DNA from: Thiothrix sp. UBA5583
GTDB taxonomy: Bacteria; Pseudomonadota; Gammaproteobacteria; Thiotrichales; Thiotrichaceae
Reading direction: 5' to 3'
DNA length: 64,000 bases
NCBI GenBank assembly: GCA_002425225.1
Contig: DILV01000023.1
Coordinates: 92,804 to 156,803, forward strand
Below, one piece after another: positions 25,560 through 35,440 of the stretch. The position numbers and the translations under genes were made by a program. Below the pieces are notes generated by a model. That model was not told where the DNA came from. It saw nothing but the letters and a program-made list of their open reading frames with translations, and made no database searches. Numbering within the stretch: position 1 is the stretch's first letter; each line of letters starts with the position of its first letter.

Positions 25560-26700
25560 CAGCATTGATGACATCCCTGCCAGCCAGTGGAATGCACTGG
25601 TACGTGACCACAACCCCTTCCTGCATCATGGCTGGCTAGCAGCGCTGGAGCAGCACGGCTGTGTCGGTGAAAATTTTGGCTGGATTCCTCGCCATATTGC
25701 AGTGCAGGAGGATGGCAAGCTGGTCGCTGCCATACCTTTGTACGAAAAACACAATTCCTATGGCGAATTCGTGTTTGACCATGCCTGGGCAGATGCCTAC
25801 CAACGACAAGGCATGGCCTATTTTCCCAAGCTGGTAACGACAATCCCCTATTCGCCGGTCAGTGGACAACGCCTGCTGGCAGAAGCCGGGCGGGAAACGG
25901 AACTGTTTCCCGTGTTGCTGTCGGCTGTCCAGCAAGTGGCAAAAATCCTGCCCGCCAGCAGTTTTCACTGCCTGTTTCCACCTGCCAGCCAGCTTGAATG
26001 GCTGGCACAGCAAGGGCTAACCATCCGCCATGACTGCCAGTTCCACTGGAATAACGCAGGCTATCAGACCTTTGAGGATTTTCTGGCAGTTTTACAGCCG
26101 AAAAAGCGCAAAAACATCCGTCAGGAACGGCGCAAGATCGTGGATGCGGGGATCCGCCTGCGCCAACTGGATGGGCATACCGCCACCGCTGCTGACTGGG
26201 AACGCTTTGCCTTTTTCTACCGGCAGACTTTTGAAAGCAAATGGGGCATCCCGACCCTGAACGCAGGATTTTTCCGGGCAATGGCACAGGCACTGGGCGA
26301 ACAGGTATTGCTGGTGATGGCTGACAACCATGATGGGGAATGCATTGCCGGGTCACTGATGTTACGTAGTGATACCCGCCTGTACGGCCGTCACTGGGGT
26401 TGCACGGAATATGCCGACAGCCTGCATTTCGAGGCGTGTTATTACCAAGGCATCGAGTACTGCATCCGACACGGCTTGCAGGTATTTGAACCGGGAGCAC
26501 AGGGGGAACACAAGGTTCCGCGTGGTTTCATCCCAACCTTGACCCGTTCAGCCCACTGGTTAAGGGAAGAAACCTTCCAACAGGCAGTTGAACGTCACGC
26601 AGGTTATGAACGCACGTCAGTGGAGCAATACATGCAGGCCGTCAAATGCCATTTGCCTTACCGTGCAGATAGCGTGCCCGAAAAAAAGCCGGAACCTTAG
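25540..26700 (+). CDS. GNAT/FemAB-like N-acyltransferase (COG3146 family)
   Basis: A 386-residue cytoplasmic protein of the peptidogalycan biosynthesis/recognition family (DUF482). Family marks: SIDDIPASQWNAL and NPFLHHGWLAALE near the start, VFDHAWADAYQRQGMAYFPK, YFPKLVTTIPYSPVSG, and GRHWGCTEY...HFEACYYQGIEYCI in the C-terminal acetyltransferase-like half with FEPGAQGEHKVPRGF. The family is widespread and not functionally defined. The final codons overlap the terminator hairpin of the convergent amiC gene. Confidence 0.85.
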   Translation: MHIQIHDSIDDIPASQWNALVRDHNPFLHHGWLAALEQHGCVGENFGWIPRHIAVQEDGKLVAAIPLYEKHNSYGEFVFDHAWADAYQRQGMAYFPKLVTTIPYSPVSGQRLLAEAGRETELFPVLLSAVQQVAKILPASSFHCLFPPASQLEWLAQQGLTIRHDCQFHWNNAGYQTFEDFLAVLQPKKRKNIRQERRKIVDAGIRLRQLDGHTATAADWERFAFFYRQTFESKWGIPTLNAGFFRAMAQALGEQVLLVMADNHDGECIAGSLMLRSDTRLYGRHWGCTEYADSLHFEACYYQGIEYCIRHGLQVFEPGAQGEHKVPRGFIPTLTRSAHWLREETFQQAVERHAGYERTSVEQYMQAVKCHLPYRADSVPEKKPEP

Positions 26701-26708
26701 CCCCGGCT
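26681..26708 (-). terminator. Intrinsic terminator of amiC
   Basis: On the minus strand AGCCGG (26708-26703) pairs with CCGGCT (26692-26687), and seven T follow directly (26687-26681). It lies ~50 nt after the amiC stop and inside the 3' end of the convergent acyltransferase gene. Confidence 0.75.
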
Positions 26709-26756
26709 AACAGAGAGATCCAACACTATCACTCCAAACATCTGTTAACACGCTTG

Positions 26757-27980
26757 TCAGGCACGGGCATTCTGATCGGCAGCCCAGGCAACCTGATAGC
26801 GTTTGACACCCCGAAACATGGCATCCGCCAACTGCTGCTGGTATTCAGCCGTGCGTAAACGGCGTTCCTCGGTAGGGTTGCTGATGAAAGCGGTTTCCAC
26901 CAGCATGGAGGGAATATCGGGGGAACGCAGCACCACAAAGCGGGCACTTTCCACCCGGTTGCGCAACGGATTATTGACCTTGGCAAGCTCGCCCAGCACA
27001 CCTTTGGCAACGTACAGACTGCGTTCAATCATGGCATTCTGACTCAAATCCAGCAGCACGGAAGCGATATGGCTGCGGGTATCGCTCAGGCTTTGCCCAC
27101 CGAATTTCAGGTCGTAAGAGTTTTCACTTTCCGCCAACAAATGCGCTGCCTCACTGGACGCGCCGTTTTCCGACAGGATATAGACTGACGAACCATTCAC
27201 CCGTGCATTGTTGTTGGCATCCGCATGGATGGAAATGAACAGGTTGGCTTTGTGGGCATGGGCAATGTCCATGCGGTCACGCAAAGGAATGAAACGGTCT
27301 GAATCGCGGGTCAGCACGGCTTTCATGCCCTTGCTCTGGTCAATCTGTTTTTTCAGGCGACGCGCAATCTGGAGGACAACTTCTTTTTCCTGCGTGCCAT
27401 TGGGGCCAATCGCACCGGGGTCTTTACCGCCATGACCGGGGTCAATCACAACGATGAACTTGCCGCGTACCGGCTCTTCCGTTACCGGCTTTTCTTGGCT
27501 TTTTTTCTTGCTGGCGGTGGTTTTCTTGGCTTCCTGTGTTTTTTCCGCAGGACTGCTGCGTCCGCTAGACTTGAGGGAAACCACCAAGGAACTGCCTTTC
27601 ATGTCTGCACTGACGCCGACAGGCTCAGACACATCCAGCACGACCCTCAAACTGCCGTCCTCACGTTCTGCATAACGGATACCGATCACAGGCGGGCGAT
27701 CATGTGCACCGTTTTTGAGCTTGCCCGCCAGTCGGGTATTCAGCAGGTCGATAACCACCCGATGCGGATTTTCCAGGGTAAACGTCTTGTACGGGACGGC
27801 CTGATCCAAGGAAAGGGAAAACGTCAGGTTAGTGCTGCTACCTTCCAGGCTTGCGCCCGTAACACGCCCTTGGGAAGATGCCGCAAACGCTGCGGGAGCA
27901 CCCCATCCACCAGCCACGGATGCCGCCAGTGTACCCAGTTTTAACAGAAAATCCCTTCTGCTTGCCTTATTGCTATTCAT
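26757..27980 (-). CDS. amiC: N-acetylmuramoyl-L-alanine amidase, AmiC type
   Basis: A 407-residue periplasmic septal amidase that cleaves peptide stems from peptidoglycan for daughter-cell separation. It begins with a twin-arginine signal (ASRRDFLLKLG), as AmiA/AmiC do. Residues ~40-130 form an AMIN domain that targets the septum; a Lys/Ser-rich linker (about 135-165) precedes the Amidase_3 domain with zinc ligands in VIDPGHGGKDPGA, the later SIHADANNNARV histidine, and the glutamate in LVETAFISNPTEE. Expected to be controlled by an LytM protein (NlpD). Neighbouring tsaE in the same direction is often linked to amidase genes in gammaproteobacteria. Confidence 0.93.
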   Translation of the reverse strand: MNSNKASRRDFLLKLGTLAASVAGGWGAPAAFAASSQGRVTGASLEGSSTNLTFSLSLDQAVPYKTFTLENPHRVVIDLLNTRLAGKLKNGAHDRPPVIGIRYAEREDGSLRVVLDVSEPVGVSADMKGSSLVVSLKSSGRSSPAEKTQEAKKTTASKKKSQEKPVTEEPVRGKFIVVIDPGHGGKDPGAIGPNGTQEKEVVLQIARRLKKQIDQSKGMKAVLTRDSDRFIPLRDRMDIAHAHKANLFISIHADANNNARVNGSSVYILSENGASSEAAHLLAESENSYDLKFGGQSLSDTRSHIASVLLDLSQNAMIERSLYVAKGVLGELAKVNNPLRNRVESARFVVLRSPDIPSMLVETAFISNPTEERRLRTAEYQQQLADAMFRGVKRYQVAWAADQNARA

Positions 27981-28153
27981 AACCCAAATCTCTCAAACAT
28001 TTGCTGACCGATAGGACAAAGAAACCCGCAGTGTTGCCCATCAAGCCACTGTCATATCAAAACTTGTATGCTTCCAATTAGTATTGAACCATATCGGCTT
28101 TTTTTCAAGTGCTTTTTTATGAAAGGCCTATAACATTATGAAAATTATGAATA

Positions 28154-28567
28154 TTAACTCAATTCAACCCGACGTTCGGAACCCGCATGGTGTATAAATA
28201 CTTGCAAATCGGCAATGGGTAAAATATCGCCTGCTTTTTCGGGCCATTCCACCAGACAAAGGGCATCCGGGCGCAAATAATCACGGATGCCCATGTACTC
28301 CAGTTCTTCCGCCTCTGCCAACCGGTACAAGTCGAAATGGTAAATGTCCCGACCTGCCAGATGATAGGGTTCCACCAATGTATACGTGGGGCTTTTGACC
28401 ACACCTGTATGCCCCAGTTCGCGCAACAAGCCACGCACCAAGGTGGTTTTGCCTGCCCCCAAATCGCCATGCAGGGTAATCAGCCCACCTGCCGGAAAGC
28501 GCCGCGCCAGCCTTGCCCCCAACGCCAACATTTCCGTTTCATCGTGGATCTGCAAACTTTCTGTCAT
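28154..28567 (-). CDS. tsaE: tRNA threonylcarbamoyladenosine biosynthesis ATPase TsaE
   Basis: A 137-residue P-loop ATPase needed for N6-threonylcarbamoyl modification of A37 in ANN-decoding tRNAs, working with TsaB/TsaD and TsaC. Walker A GDLGAGKTTLVRGLL, followed by GVVKSPTYTLVEPY and YHFDLYRL, all family marks; Walker B region VEWPEKA. Overlaps the upstream nnr gene by 4 nt, a common gene pair in gammaproteobacteria. A tsaC paralogue is present at 38907. Usual family length. Confidence 0.95.
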   Translation of the reverse strand: MTESLQIHDETEMLALGARLARRFPAGGLITLHGDLGAGKTTLVRGLLRELGHTGVVKSPTYTLVEPYHLAGRDIYHFDLYRLAEAEELEYMGIRDYLRPDALCLVEWPEKAGDILPIADLQVFIHHAGSERRVELS

Positions 28568-30036
28568 GGATTCACCGCTTCCCGCAAACAGGTCAGTACA
28601 TCACTTGCCAGCAACCCTCGTTCCCCGCTGGCGGCGGCTTGGTCGGATGCCCGTGCGTGGGCATAAACCCCGGTTTCGGCAGCCGCCTGTAATCCTAAAC
28701 CCTGCGCCAGTAAACCTGCAATGATCCCGGTAAGAACATCGCCCATTCCACCTGAAGCCATACCAGGGTTGCCCGCCGGGCAGAATGCCATGCTGTCGGC
28801 GGAGGCAATGACCGTACCTGCCCCTTTCAATACCACCACACCACCGTATTGCTGTTGCAGGCGGCGGGCAGCACTGGGGCGATCCTGTTCCACTTGCGCC
28901 GTTTCACAACCCAGCAAGTGGGCAGCTTCCCCCGGATGCGGGGTCAGTACCCAGTCGTCACGTTTGACCGGCGTTTGCGCCAACAGGTTGAGGGCATCCG
29001 CATCCAGCACTTTGGGCATCTCGGCATTCTGTACCATCGTCAGCAGACCACGTGACCAGGCCGTTTGCGCCATGCCGGGGCCTATGCCGAGTGCATCCAT
29101 TTTTTGCAGCAGGGAACGCAGGTGTACCGGCGATTCGACCGGATGCACCATCAGTTCCGGGCGGGTCAGGTTGAGCATCGCGGCATGATCCTGATGGGTA
29201 GCGATGGAAACCAGCCCGCTACCCACCCGCAAGGCCGCTTCCCCTGCCAGCCGGATGGCACCACTCATGCCGGGAGCACCACCCACCAGCAAGGTATGAC
29301 CGAAATGTCCCTTGTGCGCGGTGCGATGACGGGGGGGCAAGTTGGCTTGCAGGGTATGTAATCCCAGCAGGTGCATGTTGCCAGGAATGTTGGCATAGGC
29401 TTCATCCGGCACATCCAGCCGGGCAAAATGCAGTTGCCCGCAATAATCACGCGCATCGCCAGTCAGCAAACCGGCTTTCATGCCGATGAAAGTCACGGTC
29501 AGGTCAGCCTTGACAGCACAACCACACACTTTGCCAGTGTCAGCATGGAGACCGGAAGGGATGTCCACCGCCACCACTGGCGCAGCGTGCTGGTTGAGCA
29601 GGCTGATGGCAGTGGCATGGATGCCCTCGACCGTGCGGGTCAGGCCAGTACCAAACAGCGCATCCACCAGCAGGTCGACAGGTGGCAATTCCCCATCAAA
29701 CGGCCTAACTCGTCCGCCTGCCATCTGGAATTCGGCACAGGCACGCTGGGCGTCATCCCCCAGCCGCAGGATGTCACCCAAGGCCAGCACTGTCACCTGC
29801 CAGCCTGCCTGCAAAGCCAGTCTGGCAATGATGAAACCATCCCCGCCGTTATTGCCACCACCGCACAAAACGCAGACCGAGCGTGCCTCAGACCAGTGCT
29901 GCTGCATGGCGTCGAATGTGGCTTGCCCTGCCCGCGACATGAGGGTGAAGCCGGGAATGCCGCATTCCTGAATCGCCACCCGATCCAGTTCACGTACCTG
30001 TGCTGCACTATAAACCCGGTGAGAAATTGCCGTCAT
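28564..30036 (-). CDS. nnr: Bifunctional NAD(P)H-hydrate repair enzyme Nnr (epimerase + dehydratase)
   Basis: A 490-residue cytoplasmic enzyme that repairs damaged NAD(P)HX. The N-terminal half is the NnrE epimerase (GGGNNGGDGFIIARLA, VDIPSGLHADTG), the C-terminal half is the NnrD ADP-dependent dehydratase (HTLLVGGAPGMSGA, DALNLLAQ, LTPHPGEAAHLLG, NPGMASGGMGDVLTGIIAGLLAQG). Both halves look intact. Stop overlaps tsaE start. Spacer 30037-30190 to ispH (154 nt) shows nothing I can name. Confidence 0.95.
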   Translation of the reverse strand: MTAISHRVYSAAQVRELDRVAIQECGIPGFTLMSRAGQATFDAMQQHWSEARSVCVLCGGGNNGGDGFIIARLALQAGWQVTVLALGDILRLGDDAQRACAEFQMAGGRVRPFDGELPPVDLLVDALFGTGLTRTVEGIHATAISLLNQHAAPVVAVDIPSGLHADTGKVCGCAVKADLTVTFIGMKAGLLTGDARDYCGQLHFARLDVPDEAYANIPGNMHLLGLHTLQANLPPRHRTAHKGHFGHTLLVGGAPGMSGAIRLAGEAALRVGSGLVSIATHQDHAAMLNLTRPELMVHPVESPVHLRSLLQKMDALGIGPGMAQTAWSRGLLTMVQNAEMPKVLDADALNLLAQTPVKRDDWVLTPHPGEAAHLLGCETAQVEQDRPSAARRLQQQYGGVVVLKGAGTVIASADSMAFCPAGNPGMASGGMGDVLTGIIAGLLAQGLGLQAAAETGVYAHARASDQAAASGERGLLASDVLTCLREAVNP

Positions 30037-30190
30037 GATAGTCGTCCTTTGCTGATCACATCCCTAGAGCTTATGCACAAAATGGTGATATTTCCTCACC
30101 AAAAGCAACAAACAGCTACACCTGCCATAGCGGAAGCCAGCAAGATGACAAGGGCAACGGCAAAATGATGGCAAGCGGCAAGATCAGCGT

Positions 30191-31129
30191 TCATAGCCTG
30201 CGCAATTCCTTGGGCAAAACAAACGACACGTTTTCACTGATGCCGGAATCCTGCACCCGCACGTTAGCGCCCAGCGCCTGCAAATGGGTGATCACGCCAT
30301 CCACCAGCACTTCCGGGGCAGAAGCTCCAGCAGTGACGCCGATCTGCTGTTTGCCTGTCAGCCATTCAGCGCGGATGTCTTCCGCACCGTCGATCAGATA
30401 GGCGGGCGTACCGCGTTTTTCAGCAATTTCGCGCAAACGGTTGGAATTGGAACTATTGGGGGAACCGACCACCAGCACCAGATCGGATTCGTCTGCCAAC
30501 CGTTTCAGGGCATCCTGCCGGTTCTGGGTGGCGTAACAGATGTCATCCTTTTTCGGCCCGACAATCGAGGGGAAACGCTGGCGCAAAGCGTCAATCACGA
30601 TGGAGGCATCATCTACCGACAAGGTGGTTTGGGTAACGAATGCCAGTTTTTCAGGATTGTACACATGCAGTGCCGCTACTTCGGCGGGGCAATCGACCCG
30701 GTAGACCGCACCGCCAAACGAAGTGTCGTATTGCCCCATTGTGCCTTCCACTTCCGGGTGGTTTTTGTGCCCGATCAGGATGGTTTCACGCCCTTCACGG
30801 CTATAACGGGTCACTTCGATATGGACTTTGGTCACCAGCGGGCAGGTAGCGTCGAACACTTTCAACCCGCGCCGCCTGGCTTCATCCTGCACCGCACGGG
30901 AAACGCCGTGGGCACTGAAAATGACGGTGGCATCATCGGGAACTTCATCCAGTTCCTGGACAAAAACCGCGCCTTTTTCGCGCAGGTTGTTGACGACAAA
31001 ACGGTTGTGAACGACTTCGTGGCGCACGTATACCGGCGCACCGAGCACCTCCAGCGCCCGGTCAACGATTTCAATGGCACGGTCAACACCGGCACAAAAG
31101 CCGCGTGGATTGGCGAGAATGGCTTGCAT
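30191..31129 (-). CDS. ispH: 4-hydroxy-3-methylbut-2-enyl diphosphate reductase IspH
   Basis: A 312-residue iron-sulfur enzyme, last step of the MEP isoprenoid pathway, giving IPP and DMAPP. The three cluster cysteines are in [13 protein letters not shown] (Cys12), [12 protein letters not shown] (near 96) and [11 protein letters not shown] (near 197). Substrate motifs [30 protein letters not shown] and TAGASAPE are all present. Normal length. It follows the FKBP-type isomerase gene by 59 nt on the same strand, the same order as fkpB-ispH in E. coli. Confidence 0.97.
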   Translation of the reverse strand: MQAILANPRGFCAGVDRAIEIVDRALEVLGAPVYVRHEVVHNRFVVNNLREKGAVFVQELDEVPDDATVIFSAHGVSRAVQDEARRRGLKVFDATCPLVTKVHIEVTRYSREGRETILIGHKNHPEVEGTMGQYDTSFGGAVYRVDCPAEVAALHVYNPEKLAFVTQTTLSVDDASIVIDALRQRFPSIVGPKKDDICYATQNRQDALKRLADESDLVLVVGSPNSSNSNRLREIAEKRGTPAYLIDGAEDIRAEWLTGKQQIGVTAGASAPEVLVDGVITHLQALGANVRVQDSGISENVSFVLPKELRRL

Positions 31130-31188
31130 GGTGGTTGTCTTTTCTGGTGGTTAATCTGATAGGAGCAAGCGTACAGGCGGGCTGGGGG

Positions 31189-31623
31189 TTAGTCCAATAT
31201 CGCCAGAATCTCCAGTTCAAAGCTGATGTGCTGTCCAGCCAGCGGGTGGTTGAAATCCACTTCCACCTCATCAGCGCCGAGGCCAAGAATTTTGCCCGGA
31301 ATTTCCTGCCCGGATGGCAAGGCGAAACTGATCACTTGCCCGACGGCGACATTCAGTTCAGGCGGAAACGTATCCCGCGCAAGCTGCTGGATGGCATCCG
31401 GATCTGGCATCCCGAAGGCTTCGCTTGCCAGCAGTATCAGACGGGATTTTTCTCCTTCCGGCAAGCCGACTAGGGCACTTTCGACATTCGGATGCATGTC
31501 ACCGCACCCCAGTTGCAGGATGTCACCCTCCGGGTCTTCGCTGGTTTCCACCAATTGCCCGTCAGCAAGGAACAGTTTGTAACGCCAGCGGATGCGGCTG
31601 TTGGCCTGAATGGTTTTACTCAT
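31189..31623 (-). CDS. fkpB: FKBP-type peptidyl-prolyl isomerase FkpB
   Basis: A 144-residue SlyD-like/FkpB peptidyl-prolyl cis-trans isomerase acting as a cytoplasmic folding helper. Sequence marks: YKLFLADGQLVETSEDPEGDILQLG split by the IF-domain insert, LVGLPEGEK, PSEAFG-like LASEAFGMPDPDAIQ, VDFNHPLAGQ near the end. Position directly upstream of ispH matches enterobacterial fkpB-ispH. The His-rich tail of SlyD is absent, supporting FkpB. Confidence 0.9.
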   Translation of the reverse strand: MSKTIQANSRIRWRYKLFLADGQLVETSEDPEGDILQLGCGDMHPNVESALVGLPEGEKSRLILLASEAFGMPDPDAIQQLARDTFPPELNVAVGQVISFALPSGQEIPGKILGLGADEVEVDFNHPLAGQHISFELEILAILD

Positions 31624-31670
31624 GTTGGCAGAATTAATTGCGTGTAAAAACCATCAGGATAGCAGAGCTT

Positions 31671-32000
31671 TCAGGAAACTGGCACAAGCTCGTTGGTATT
31701 GATGTAACAACTTGGGCGATGTCCCAGACGCGGGTAAACGTGCAGCCAGAATTGTCCCCCCTGACGCAATGTGCCCTCCTCCAGTGCCACCAGATCAACC
31801 AGTTGCCCATTGTGCAACAGCGTTACAACCGGGGCAGCAGCATCCGGCAGGCGGTAACAGGACACCGTATCGCTGGCGGAACGGGTTTCATACACCGTGG
31901 CCACAATACGTGTAGGAGGCAGTTCCACCGTTGGCTGGGATGTTTCCTGTTTGCAGCCCCCCAGCACGGCAGCAGCGATCAAAAATCCACAATAATACAT
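31671..32000 (-). CDS. Small lipoprotein with SH3-like region
   Basis: A 109-residue predicted lipoprotein. The start at 32000 is chosen because GGGAG stands 6 nt upstream; longer starts (32006, 32057) lack this spacing. Signal ends in the lipobox VLGGC. The rest contains SCYRLPDAAAPVVTLLHNGQLVDLVALEEG and FWLHVYPRLGHRPSCYINTNELVP, which resembles a bacterial SH3 domain, with two cysteines that may form a disulfide. No function recognised. It is divergent from purD. Confidence 0.65.
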   Translation of the reverse strand: MYYCGFLIAAAVLGGCKQETSQPTVELPPTRIVATVYETRSASDTVSCYRLPDAAAPVVTLLHNGQLVDLVALEEGTLRQGGQFWLHVYPRLGHRPSCYINTNELVPVS

Positions 32001-32125
32001 ATTCATCTCCCGGAGATTCCTTTTTTCCGGCATTAACCCTTTGTGGATTAAACGCATGAACTATTGAAACAGCTACCTAATCCCGCTTTAATGGTGCGTT
32101 TTTCAGGATTTAGGGAGCAAAAGGC

Positions 32126-33412
32126 ATGAAAGTTCTGGTGGTAGGCGGTGGCGGGCGTGAACACGCACTGGCATGGAAAATTGCGCAATCCGGGCGCGTG
32201 AGTGAAGTTCTGGTGGCTCCCGGCAATGCCGGTACGGCGTTGGAACCCAACATGCGCAACCTGCCGATTGCCGCTGAGGATGTGGATGCCTTGGCAACCT
32301 ATGCCAAGGAACACGCAGTTGACCTGACGGTGGTTGGCCCGGAAGCGCCCTTGTCCAGAGGGATCGTCGACAAATTCCGCGCAGCAGGCTTGCGCTGCTT
32401 TGGCCCGACCCAGCAGGCGGCACAACTGGAGTCATCCAAAGCATTTGCCAAGGATTTTCTGGCACGCCACCACATCGCCACGGCGGAATACGCCAATTTT
32501 ACCGAAATCGAACCAGCGCTTGCCTACATCAAAGCCAAGGGTGCGCCGATTGTGGTCAAGGCTGACGGGCTGGCGGCTGGCAAAGGTGTCATCCTTGCCC
32601 AGACTGAGGAAGAAGCCATTGCCGCAGTGCAGGACATGCTGGCAGGCAATGCCTTCGGTGCTGCTGGCAGCCGGGTGGTCATTGAGGAATTTCTGGTGGG
32701 TGAAGAAGCCAGTTTCATCGTGATGGTGGATGGCGAGCATGTGCTGGCAATGGCGAGTTCACAAGATCACAAAGCACGCGACAACGGCGACAAGGGGCCG
32801 AATACCGGCGGCATGGGAGCGTATTCCCCGGCCCCGGTCGTAACACCCGCCATGCACGAGCGCATCATGCAGGAAGTCATTTATCCCACGGTGCGCGGTA
32901 TGGCAGCCGATGGCATCCCTTACACCGGTTTCCTGTACGCAGGCGTGATGATCACCCCTGATGGTTTGCCGAAAGTGCTGGAATTCAACTGCCGCTTTGG
33001 CGACCCGGAAACCCAGCCCATCATGGTGCGCCTGCAATCCGATTTCGTCGGTCTGCTGGAAGCCGCACTGGATGAGCGCCTGGACAAGGTTTCAGCCGAA
33101 TGGGACAGCCGTGCGTCTTTGGGCGTGGTACTGGCAGCGGGCGGCTACCCTGATGCTTACCGCAAAGGGGATGTCATCAGCGGGTTGGAGCAGGCGGCGC
33201 AACGCGATGGCAAGGTATTCCATGCCGGAACCAGCCAGCAGGATGGACAAGTCGTCACCAACGGCGGACGAGTGCTGTGTGCAGTCGGGCTGGGCAACAC
33301 AGTGACTGAAGCACAAGCCAACGCTTATGCACTGGTCAGAGAAATCGGCTGGGATGATGTTTACTATCGTACTGACATCGGACACCGGGCAGTGGCGCGG
33401 GAACAGGGGTAA
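32126..33412 (+). CDS. purD: Phosphoribosylamine-glycine ligase
   Basis: A 428-residue ATP-grasp enzyme of purine synthesis joining glycine to phosphoribosylamine. N-terminus KVLVVGGGGREHALAWKI, then NAGTA, VVGPEAPL, GPT-type SSKAFAKDFLARH, ATP-grasp loop VKADGLAAGKGV, SSQDHKARDNGDKGPNTGGMGAYSP, and ATP/metal segment LEFNCRFGDPETQ. All motifs intact and length typical. Good ribosome site (AGGGAGC) before the ATG. Confidence 0.97.
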   Translation: MKVLVVGGGGREHALAWKIAQSGRVSEVLVAPGNAGTALEPNMRNLPIAAEDVDALATYAKEHAVDLTVVGPEAPLSRGIVDKFRAAGLRCFGPTQQAAQLESSKAFAKDFLARHHIATAEYANFTEIEPALAYIKAKGAPIVVKADGLAAGKGVILAQTEEEAIAAVQDMLAGNAFGAAGSRVVIEEFLVGEEASFIVMVDGEHVLAMASSQDHKARDNGDKGPNTGGMGAYSPAPVVTPAMHERIMQEVIYPTVRGMAADGIPYTGFLYAGVMITPDGLPKVLEFNCRFGDPETQPIMVRLQSDFVGLLEAALDERLDKVSAEWDSRASLGVVLAAGGYPDAYRKGDVISGLEQAAQRDGKVFHAGTSQQDGQVVTNGGRVLCAVGLGNTVTEAQANAYALVREIGWDDVYYRTDIGHRAVAREQG

Positions 33413-33455
33413 GTTACCCCGACCATGCGGCGACAAGGGCGTTGATCAAACAGGC

Positions 33456-33755
33456 TTAATCATCTTCGCCCAACTCGCTATCCCAGCCTTTGGCTTTTGC
33501 CTCACTAATCGCGCGGCTATGCAAGTCGCTATGCCGCTGCTGCAATTCTGGTGGCAGACGGCTCGGTAAATGCCCGTATTTCATCCACTCTGCATGGACT
33601 TTTTCATACAGGTTTTGCAGCATCCCGGCACTCCAGCCAGCGCATTGTTCGGTGTCAGGCAGCACACCAAACACCCACGCATCGCGGATCAGTCGCCCGA
33701 CCGGACTCATGCCAAATTGTGAATCGTTACCCAAACCTTCGTATTTTCCACTCAT
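33456..33755 (-). CDS. Small conserved-looking protein linked to csoS1D
   Basis: A 99-residue soluble acidic protein; ATG 33755 is preceded by GGCAGGAAT and lies 16 nt after the csoS1D stop, whereas the longer frame reads antisense into csoS1D. Features: SQFGMSPVGRLIRDAWVFG near the start, LYEKVHAEWMKYGHLPSRLPPELQ in the middle, an acidic end (DSELGEDD). It is mostly helical with many Trp/Tyr. I do not recognise a family. Co-transcription with cbbR and csoS1D suggests a role in carboxysome or inorganic-carbon biology. Confidence 0.6.
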   Translation of the reverse strand: MSGKYEGLGNDSQFGMSPVGRLIRDAWVFGVLPDTEQCAGWSAGMLQNLYEKVHAEWMKYGHLPSRLPPELQQRHSDLHSRAISEAKAKGWDSELGEDD

Positions 33756-33771
33756 GGTATTCCTGCCTGTA

Positions 33772-34401
33772 TTAATTGGTAGCCCGTGCATTGATATTGG
33801 CAACAGCCTGTTCTGCCGCCCGCAGGGCTTGCGCCATTTCCGCTTCACTGCCCATCATGATCAGTCGCCCGAATGCACCATAGGCTTTCACATCGACCAA
33901 GGTGACATGGGCGGCTTTTTCGGCTTCGTTGGCAACGTAAACGATATAACCGGCGGGTTCGGTTTCAAAAATGAACATGCTTTTGCCCGGTTGTAACATC
34001 GAGCCGTGGCGCATTTGCCGGTTTATCAGGGTGGCGTGGTCTGGGGTAATGGCGCGGATGATTTCTTTCCAAGCGACGCGGCACGCCATACGGCTTTCGA
34101 CATTGGCGTAGATTTCACGCAAGACCGCCTCACCTGCTGCGGTGACTTCACTCTGGTTGCGGTAGTGGACTTCCATTGAACCAAAAGCGCGTTCCACCAC
34201 CTGTTGGCCGAGACGCACATTACTGGCTTTAAGGGCAATGTCGCTCAGGCGGTGGACTGCCATGCCCGGTGCGACTTCAATCCACAAACAGGCATCGCCG
34301 GGAATCGGCAAGAACCCTTGTGACGATGTTCCCAGATAAGAGGCAAGCTGGGGTTGCAGCGAGTCAATGAAAGAATACACACGTAAGGTCACATTATTCA
34401 T
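33772..34401 (-). CDS. csoS1D: Tandem-BMC carboxysome shell protein CsoS1D
   Basis: A 209-residue protein with two bacterial-microcompartment domains in tandem, forming a pseudohexamer with a large gated pore in the alpha-carboxysome shell. The sequence follows CsoS1D of alpha-cyanobacteria closely: [63 protein letters not shown] in repeat 1, and [53 protein letters not shown] in repeat 2. It lacks the long N-terminal extension of the cyanobacterial form. It sits 9 kb from the main shell operon, on the other strand, 11 nt after the cbbR stop. Confidence 0.92.
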   Translation of the reverse strand: MNNVTLRVYSFIDSLQPQLASYLGTSSQGFLPIPGDACLWIEVAPGMAVHRLSDIALKASNVRLGQQVVERAFGSMEVHYRNQSEVTAAGEAVLREIYANVESRMACRVAWKEIIRAITPDHATLINRQMRHGSMLQPGKSMFIFETEPAGYIVYVANEAEKAAHVTLVDVKAYGAFGRLIMMGSEAEMAQALRAAEQAVANINARATN

Positions 34402-34412
34402 CGGTATCAGGC

Positions 34413-35402
34413 TCAGGGCTTAGGATCAATCGGCGACATCGGATTTACATGATGGGCGGGGAAATGTAAGCGCGTTTCGTTAATGCCTTCCCAGATCCGC
34501 GCCCCGTCTTGCAGCAGGAAATCGAGAAAACGTTTGGAGGTATTGGAAAGTTTTTTGCCTTTCAGGTGTACCGCATACCATCGGCGCATCAGCGGGAAGT
34601 GCTGCACATCCAACACAGCGAGCAACCCGGCTTCCAGTTCGAGCCGCAAATTATGCCATGACAAGACAGAAATACCCAAACCTGCCATAACCGCTTGCTT
34701 GATGGCTTCGCTGCTACCGAGTTCCATATAGACATTGGCTTCCAGCCCGTGTTCGGCAAACAGGCGGATACGAGCTGCGCGTGTACCGGAGCCTTCCTCG
34801 CGTGACAAAAAACGCTCTTGGGCGATGCGTTCCAGCGTGATATTACGTTCACCAACCAAGGGGTGGTTAGGTGGGGCAATCACCACGATGGGGTTATCCA
34901 GAAAGTATTCAGCGGTTAATTCCAGATTATTGCCGGTGGGGATAGTGCCCATGATCACCAGATCGTCCAGATTGTCTTCCAGACGGCGGATGACTTTGGC
35001 CTGGTTGGTAATGGTCAGGCGCGGTTCCACCCGTGGGTAATCCTTGAGGAATGCACCGAGCAGGTGCGGCATGAAATACTTGGCAGTGGTAATGGCTGAA
35101 ACGCTCAATGGGCCTTTGACACCCTCTTCCATGCCGATCATGTCTTCATTGAGTACCCGCAAACGCTCCAGGACATCACGGGATGCCTCGAACAGTTCAC
35201 GTCCGGCTTCGGTGAGGAACAAGCGTTTACCGATTTGTTCGGTCAAGGGGATGCCCACACTTTCCTCCAGCCGTTTGATCTGGATGGATACTGCTGGTTG
35301 GGTCAGATGCAATTCTTCCGCTGCACGGGTAAAGGACAAATGCTTACCCACACTGTAAAACAGGCGTAACTGGTGCAGAGTGATATGGCGCAGGTTCATC
35401 AT
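34413..35402 (-). CDS. cbbR: LysR-type regulator CbbR
   Basis: A 329-residue LysR regulator. The N-terminal winged helix ([45 protein letters not shown]) and the effector domain ([37 protein letters not shown]) are those of CbbR/CmpR. Starts MM; either Met may be used. Known role: senses metabolites such as RuBP or 2-phosphoglycolate/NADPH and activates Calvin-cycle or bicarbonate-uptake genes. Divergent from the sbtA operon, with a palindromic LysR-type site between, and head of an operon with csoS1D. A second LysR is at 37016. Confidence 0.9.
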   Translation of the reverse strand: MMNLRHITLHQLRLFYSVGKHLSFTRAAEELHLTQPAVSIQIKRLEESVGIPLTEQIGKRLFLTEAGRELFEASRDVLERLRVLNEDMIGMEEGVKGPLSVSAITTAKYFMPHLLGAFLKDYPRVEPRLTITNQAKVIRRLEDNLDDLVIMGTIPTGNNLELTAEYFLDNPIVVIAPPNHPLVGERNITLERIAQERFLSREEGSGTRAARIRLFAEHGLEANVYMELGSSEAIKQAVMAGLGISVLSWHNLRLELEAGLLAVLDVQHFPLMRRWYAVHLKGKKLSNTSKRFLDFLLQDGARIWEGINETRLHFPAHHVNPMSPIDPKP

Positions 35403-35440
35403 TAAGTCCGCTTTATCGAGAGCATTTACATTTACTTAGG

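Noticed and set aside
27981..28153. Possible tRNA or small RNA in the amiC/tsaE spacer
   Set aside because: AT-rich with no cloverleaf, no terminator-like hairpin; nothing supportable.
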